64,000 nucleotides of DNA from Neovahlkampfia damariscottae (lineage: Eukaryota; Heterolobosea; Selenaionea; Neovahlkampfiida; Neovahlkampfiidae). Within the stretch, counting starts at the first letter, position 1. Each line of letters begins with the position of its first letter. Shown in pieces: positions 63,557-64,000 of this stretch. The stretch is from contig JABLTG010000035.1 of the NCBI GenBank assembly GCA_016618085.1, positions 62,001 to 126,000 on the forward strand. The letters are read 5' to 3'. The notes under the pieces were generated by a model. The model was not told the origin of the DNA, did not search any database, and saw only the letters and a list, made by a program, of their open reading frames with translations. The translations under genes and the position numbers were made by a program.

Positions 63557-64000
63557 ATGGATTTTTTGAAAGATGCAATAAAAAGCAAAAAGGAAGAATA
63601 TAGTTCTCTGAAGAAAGATAAAACTAAAAAATGGGTAAAACGTGGAGATATTGAAGAAGAACAAAAAAAAAGATATTTAGAAGAACAAGAAAAAGAAAGA
63701 GTTGAAAAAGAAAAAAAGAAAAAAAGATATAATGTAGATATTGATGTAGATGAATCAAAAATGTTGAAACCCAAAATATTAACAAAAGAAGAACAAGAAT
63801 TATTTGAAAAATCAGAAATAATAAAAAAAGCATTGAGAGAACTCAAACAACCAATGACTTTATTTGGAGAAACAGACAAAGAAAGAGAACAAAGATTAGA
63901 ATTCATTGAAAAGAATGGAGTACCAAAAGAAATTAAAATTGAGTCTTTTGAATATCCAGAAGAAAAAAAAGAAACAAAATTAGAAAATATTTTCAAGTTT
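63557..64000 (+). CDS. PRPF18: Pre-mRNA splicing factor PRPF18, 5' part (runs off the right edge)
   Basis: The first 148 codons are present without a stop. The N-terminus (MDFLKDAIKSKKEEYSSLKK) resembles the PRP18 start, followed by a Lys/Glu-rich helix and the SFM/PRP4-type motif MTLFGETDKEREQRLEFIEK, where LFGETD is diagnostic for PRP18/PRP4 proteins. PRP18 acts with SLU7 in the second step of splicing. The helical Prp18 domain that would settle PRP18 against PRP4 lies beyond the window. PRP18 is preferred because the motif comes about 110 residues in, after a PRP18-like start, and no WD repeats are seen yet. Confidence 0.75.
   Translation, partial: MDFLKDAIKSKKEEYSSLKKDKTKKWVKRGDIEEEQKKRYLEEQEKERVEKEKKKKRYNVDIDVDESKMLKPKILTKEEQELFEKSEIIKKALRELKQPMTLFGETDKEREQRLEFIEKNGVPKEIKIESFEYPEEKKETKLENIFKF

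Noticed and set aside
1-64000. Bacterial contamination as the source of the GspG and GspE-like genes
   Set aside because: Both contain several short introns, share the local promoter element and are flanked closely by plain eukaryotic genes.
1-64000. Transposons, retroelements, virus-like elements, CRISPR arrays, tRNA and rRNA genes
   Set aside because: I saw no reverse transcriptase, transposase, integrase or capsid-like coding sequence, no terminal repeats, no spaced direct repeats and no tRNA B-box with a matching cloverleaf.

Overview
This 64 kb window is eukaryotic nuclear DNA, very rich in A and T and packed with protein genes on both strands (about 43 genes, one about every 1.5 kb). 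I see no tRNA, rRNA, CRISPR array, transposon or virus-like element. Most genes are split by very short introns (the ones I resolved are about 24-56 bases, mostly 28-40, GT...AG, often ending in AAG with no pyrimidine tract). Almost every start codon has a CCAAT-type element (core GACCAATCA in either orientation) about 0-60 bases upstream, and many stop codons are fused to an AATAAA hexamer. Two genes encode parts of a bacterial type II secretion apparatus in eukaryotic form. That, with the amoeboid gene set (coronin, LRR-RhoGEF, acyloxyacyl hydrolase), points to a free-living heterolobosean-like protist. A jakobid or malawimonad cannot be excluded.

Layout. 1-5.3 kb: a Bet1-like SNARE, small unknown genes, an OTUD6-like N-terminal-domain protein, the corepressor subunit TBL1, a type I membrane protein and an AIMP1/Arc1p-like tRNA-binding protein. 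5.3-6.2 kb: a GspG-type pseudopilin. 6.2-16 kb: TAF5, a GH47 mannosidase, a CUE-vWA-RING protein, CIAO1, then the divergent mitochondrial pair AFG1/GatC and a triple-2TM membrane protein. 16-27 kb: a TPR-propeller-MYND protein, a coiled-coil protein, an SLC35-like transporter, a Qb-SNARE, a Wee1-like kinase, coronin and an oxysterol-binding protein. 27-42 kb: proteasome subunit beta-7 (PSMB4), a chimeric MGAT4/MGAT5-like glycosyltransferase, a SAP-domain protein, the splicing factor SYF1, an LRR-RhoGEF, a B-box/filamin/WD40 protein, a NUDT19-like hydrolase and a GspE-like protein that has lost its ATPase motifs. 42-52 kb: a Sel1-repeat protein, a class 3 lipase, cytosolic glutaminyl-tRNA synthetase, an unknown membrane protein and a decayed CYP7-like P450. 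52-64 kb: a large unknown phospho-site-rich protein, acyloxyacyl hydrolase, Xaa-Pro aminopeptidase, a 3-ketoacyl-CoA reductase, ERCC1, the mitochondrial Hsp70 escort DNLZ, the TFIIH subunit TFB5 (with a 19-base microexon), a probable kinetochore Spc25 and the 5' part of PRPF18.

How the genes fit together. Most are housekeeping genes for secretion (two SNAREs, mannosidase, transporter, glycosyltransferase), transcription and repair (TAF5, TBL1, ERCC1, TFB5), splicing (SYF1, PRPF18), translation (GlnRS, GatC, AIMP1-like) and mitochondria (AFG1, GatC, DNLZ). The stand-out content is the pair of type II secretion homologues, GspG (5294-6153) and a catalytically degenerate GspE (41228-42039). They match the mitochondrial type II secretion system (miT2SS) described for a few protist lineages.
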